From the NCBI GenBank assembly GCA_029851415.1, contig CM056744.1:70488172-70552171 (forward strand): a stretch of DNA of 64,000 nt. Reading direction: 5' to 3'. A model generated the notes under the pieces. That model was not told where the DNA came from. It made no database searches and was given only the letters and a program-made list of their open reading frames with translations. A program made the translations under genes and the position numbers. Below are positions 63,671-64,000 of the stretch, in pieces. This DNA comes from Eretmocerus hayati. Lineage: Eukaryota; Arthropoda; Insecta; Hymenoptera; Aphelinidae. Positions within the stretch are counted from its first letter, which is position 1; each line of letters starts with the position of its first letter.

Positions 63671-64000
63671 AATCGAACTCGTTTCGTAATATACTAGTTC
63701 ATTCACGAATCAAATTTTATGTGAGTGCGACCAATCTCGTTCCTAGTTGTCTTGAGTACTCACCCCCCCCCCCCTCCCCCTTGCGATTTCGAAAGAAAGT
63801 ACCCGCAGAACTTTGACTGTTCATTTTTATTCAAGTTTCTTTTATCAAAATATGAATGGAAGTTTTTCTAGATTAATTCAAAAAGAAACGTTTTTTTTCG
63901 AACGTGAGCAATTGGTTTCGCTGACTCCTTTCTTCTCCGATAGTGAAAAAGGAGAGATCAAGTTCATTAATATTTCCAAGAGTATGCACTGAATCTTTTG
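63671..64000. other. No gene recognised; poly-C tract
   Basis: Contains a C-rich run near 63763-63780 (CTCACC then a dozen C, then TCCCCC). Otherwise unassigned to the window end. Confidence 0.5.

Overview
The window looks like arthropod, most likely insect, nuclear DNA. It is AT-rich, dense in eukaryotic mobile elements, has very short spliceosomal introns (59-80 bp), arthropod-type core promoters (TATA plus a TCAGTC initiator) and one exon of a non-ribosomal-peptide-synthetase-like (ebony-like) adenylation domain. No bacterial operons, rRNA, tRNA or CRISPR array were seen. The species cannot be fixed from the sequence.

Layout. 1-4030: a Penelope-like retroelement (reverse transcriptase plus GIY-YIG nuclease) with an inverted partial copy head to head, split by a 1.5 kb solo LTR; its 3' part carries a hammerhead-ribozyme-like core. 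4031-7395: unassigned DNA, a TA-flanked MITE, a TTTCGTTA-rich patch and a relic of the same LTR family. 7395-11690: a ~225 bp satellite in a two-block higher-order arrangement. 11735-13702: a long fold-back (inverted repeat) element. 15162-15429: the adenylation-domain exon. 17050-17931: an ACGAAAC-rich patch, a GA microsatellite and the 3' end of a LINE. 18331-23968: mostly unassigned, with a small MITE and another fold-back.

23975-44548: the main object, a 20.6 kb Maverick/Polinton (adintovirus-like) element with 160 bp terminal inverted repeats and a 6 bp target duplication (TGCATT). It encodes major capsid (hexon), penton, adenain-like protease, a pX/pVI-like precursor, a PLA2-domain protein, FtsK/HerA-type packaging ATPase, retroviral-type integrase with chromodomain, a small fibre-like coiled-coil protein, a conserved Polinton protein, a possible OB-fold protein and protein-primed family B DNA polymerase. 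The main replication, integration and virion reading frames are open, but the protease lies in a different frame from its upstream partner across a run of 13 A. Accessory genes are less usual: two small proteins with N-myristoylation-type starts, a Cys/His-rich protein, two diverged copies of one DxQG-type gene at opposite ends (one with an intron and a stop codon), and a four-exon Q/S-rich gene whose start codon abuts a ~225 bp tandem array of about ten units.

44555-64000: an ORF fragment with a DUF4817-like helix-turn-helix domain, cut by a 7.3 kb LTR retroelement (45207-52521, minus orientation, TSD ATCT, LTRs of 704 bp) that holds gag-like and envelope-like frames but no recognisable pol. 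Then come two more TA-flanked MITEs, one with another MITE nested in it, a third fold-back element with a partial relative near 62.2 kb, and a patch of iterated GTGCGTAAAG motifs. Family names come from recognised motifs and gene order; no database search was possible.
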